Of a stretch of 64,000 nucleotides of DNA, positions 63,994-64,000 are shown in pieces; within the stretch, counting starts at the first letter, position 1; each line of letters begins with the position of its first letter. The position numbers and the translations under genes were made by a program. The DNA is taken from contig NZ_AFPJ01000010.1 in the NCBI RefSeq assembly GCF_000220505.1, positions 1 through 64,000 on the forward strand, in the 5' to 3' direction. The DNA comes from Microbulbifer agarilyticus S89. GTDB lineage: Bacteria; Pseudomonadota; Gammaproteobacteria; Pseudomonadales; Cellvibrionaceae. The notes under the pieces were generated by a model. The model had not been told where the DNA came from. It searched no databases and saw only the letters and a program-made list of their open reading frames with translations.

Positions 63994-64000
63994 GCGTGGG

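Overview
The window is a GC-rich, gene-dense chromosomal segment of a marine gammaproteobacterium. It most resembles Cellvibrionales (Microbulbifer-like) with strong Pseudomonas-type gene order. The grounds are the dksA-gluQRS-cbrX-cbrA-cbrB-pcnB-folK-panB block, the tolAB-pal-cpoB-queE-queC-tRNALys-nadA-bepA-tusA block, a FabV-type enoyl-ACP reductase, and a 'class GN' sortase with its vault/von Willebrand target protein. These blocks are known gene orders. The genus is inferred. No rRNA, IS element, prophage or CRISPR array was seen.

Layout. 0-6.5 kb: the start of an aldehyde dehydrogenase, a PuuA-like glutamine synthetase, ppa, tag, a small acidic protein, cysE, an M15 peptidase and a TfoX C-terminal-domain protein. 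6.6-9.3 kb: htpX, a DegS-like periplasmic protease and a Rieske protein. 9.3-21 kb: sfsA, dksA, gluQRS, the CbrX/CbrA/CbrB carbon-nitrogen control system, a long 'non-coding' gap, pcnB, folK, a deoxynucleoside kinase and panB. 21-32.5 kb: thioesterase, zntB, a sugar-phosphate mutarotase, a YycJ-like hydrolase, bamC, dapA, an LpxL-type acyltransferase, DUF2789, a Tas-like aldo/keto reductase, a membrane protein, fabV and a second thioesterase. 32.5-35.2 kb: a tandem universal stress protein and a SulP transporter. 35.6-43 kb: a six-gene MacA/ATPase/two-permease operon ending in an NtrC-type regulator and its kinase. 43-44.1 kb: three small lipoproteins. 44.4-48.8 kb: aceF and aceE. 49.4-52.5 kb: sortase and target. 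52.7-64 kb: purC, perM, tusA-like, bepA, nadA, two identical tRNA-Lys, queC, queE, cpoB, pal, tolB, tolA.

Most notable finding. The gap between cbrB and pcnB carries a perfectly spaced sigma-54 promoter preceded by GGTAACA-N8-TGTTACC and further half-sites of the CbrB type. It is followed by about 280 nt holding eleven runs of three to six AAN triplets, which are Hfq distal-face sites. Position, promoter and motif content fit a CrcZ-like Hfq/Crc-sequestering small RNA, diverged beyond simple sequence similarity. It would complete a CbrA-CbrB-CrcZ catabolite-control circuit.

Second system. The 35.6-43 kb ABC operon has its own perfect sigma-54 promoter (TTGGCACG-N4-TTGC) and clustered TGTCCG/CGGACA inverted repeats at enhancer distance. 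Its last two genes encode a sigma-54 activator and a histidine kinase with almost no periplasmic loop. This suggests a self-regulated, transporter-coupled envelope-stress or peptide-export module. Two intergenic palindromic elements (8.8 kb and 33.5 kb) share a GAGC-N3-CAGGGATG core inside unrelated long inverted arms and appear to belong to one dispersed repeat family.
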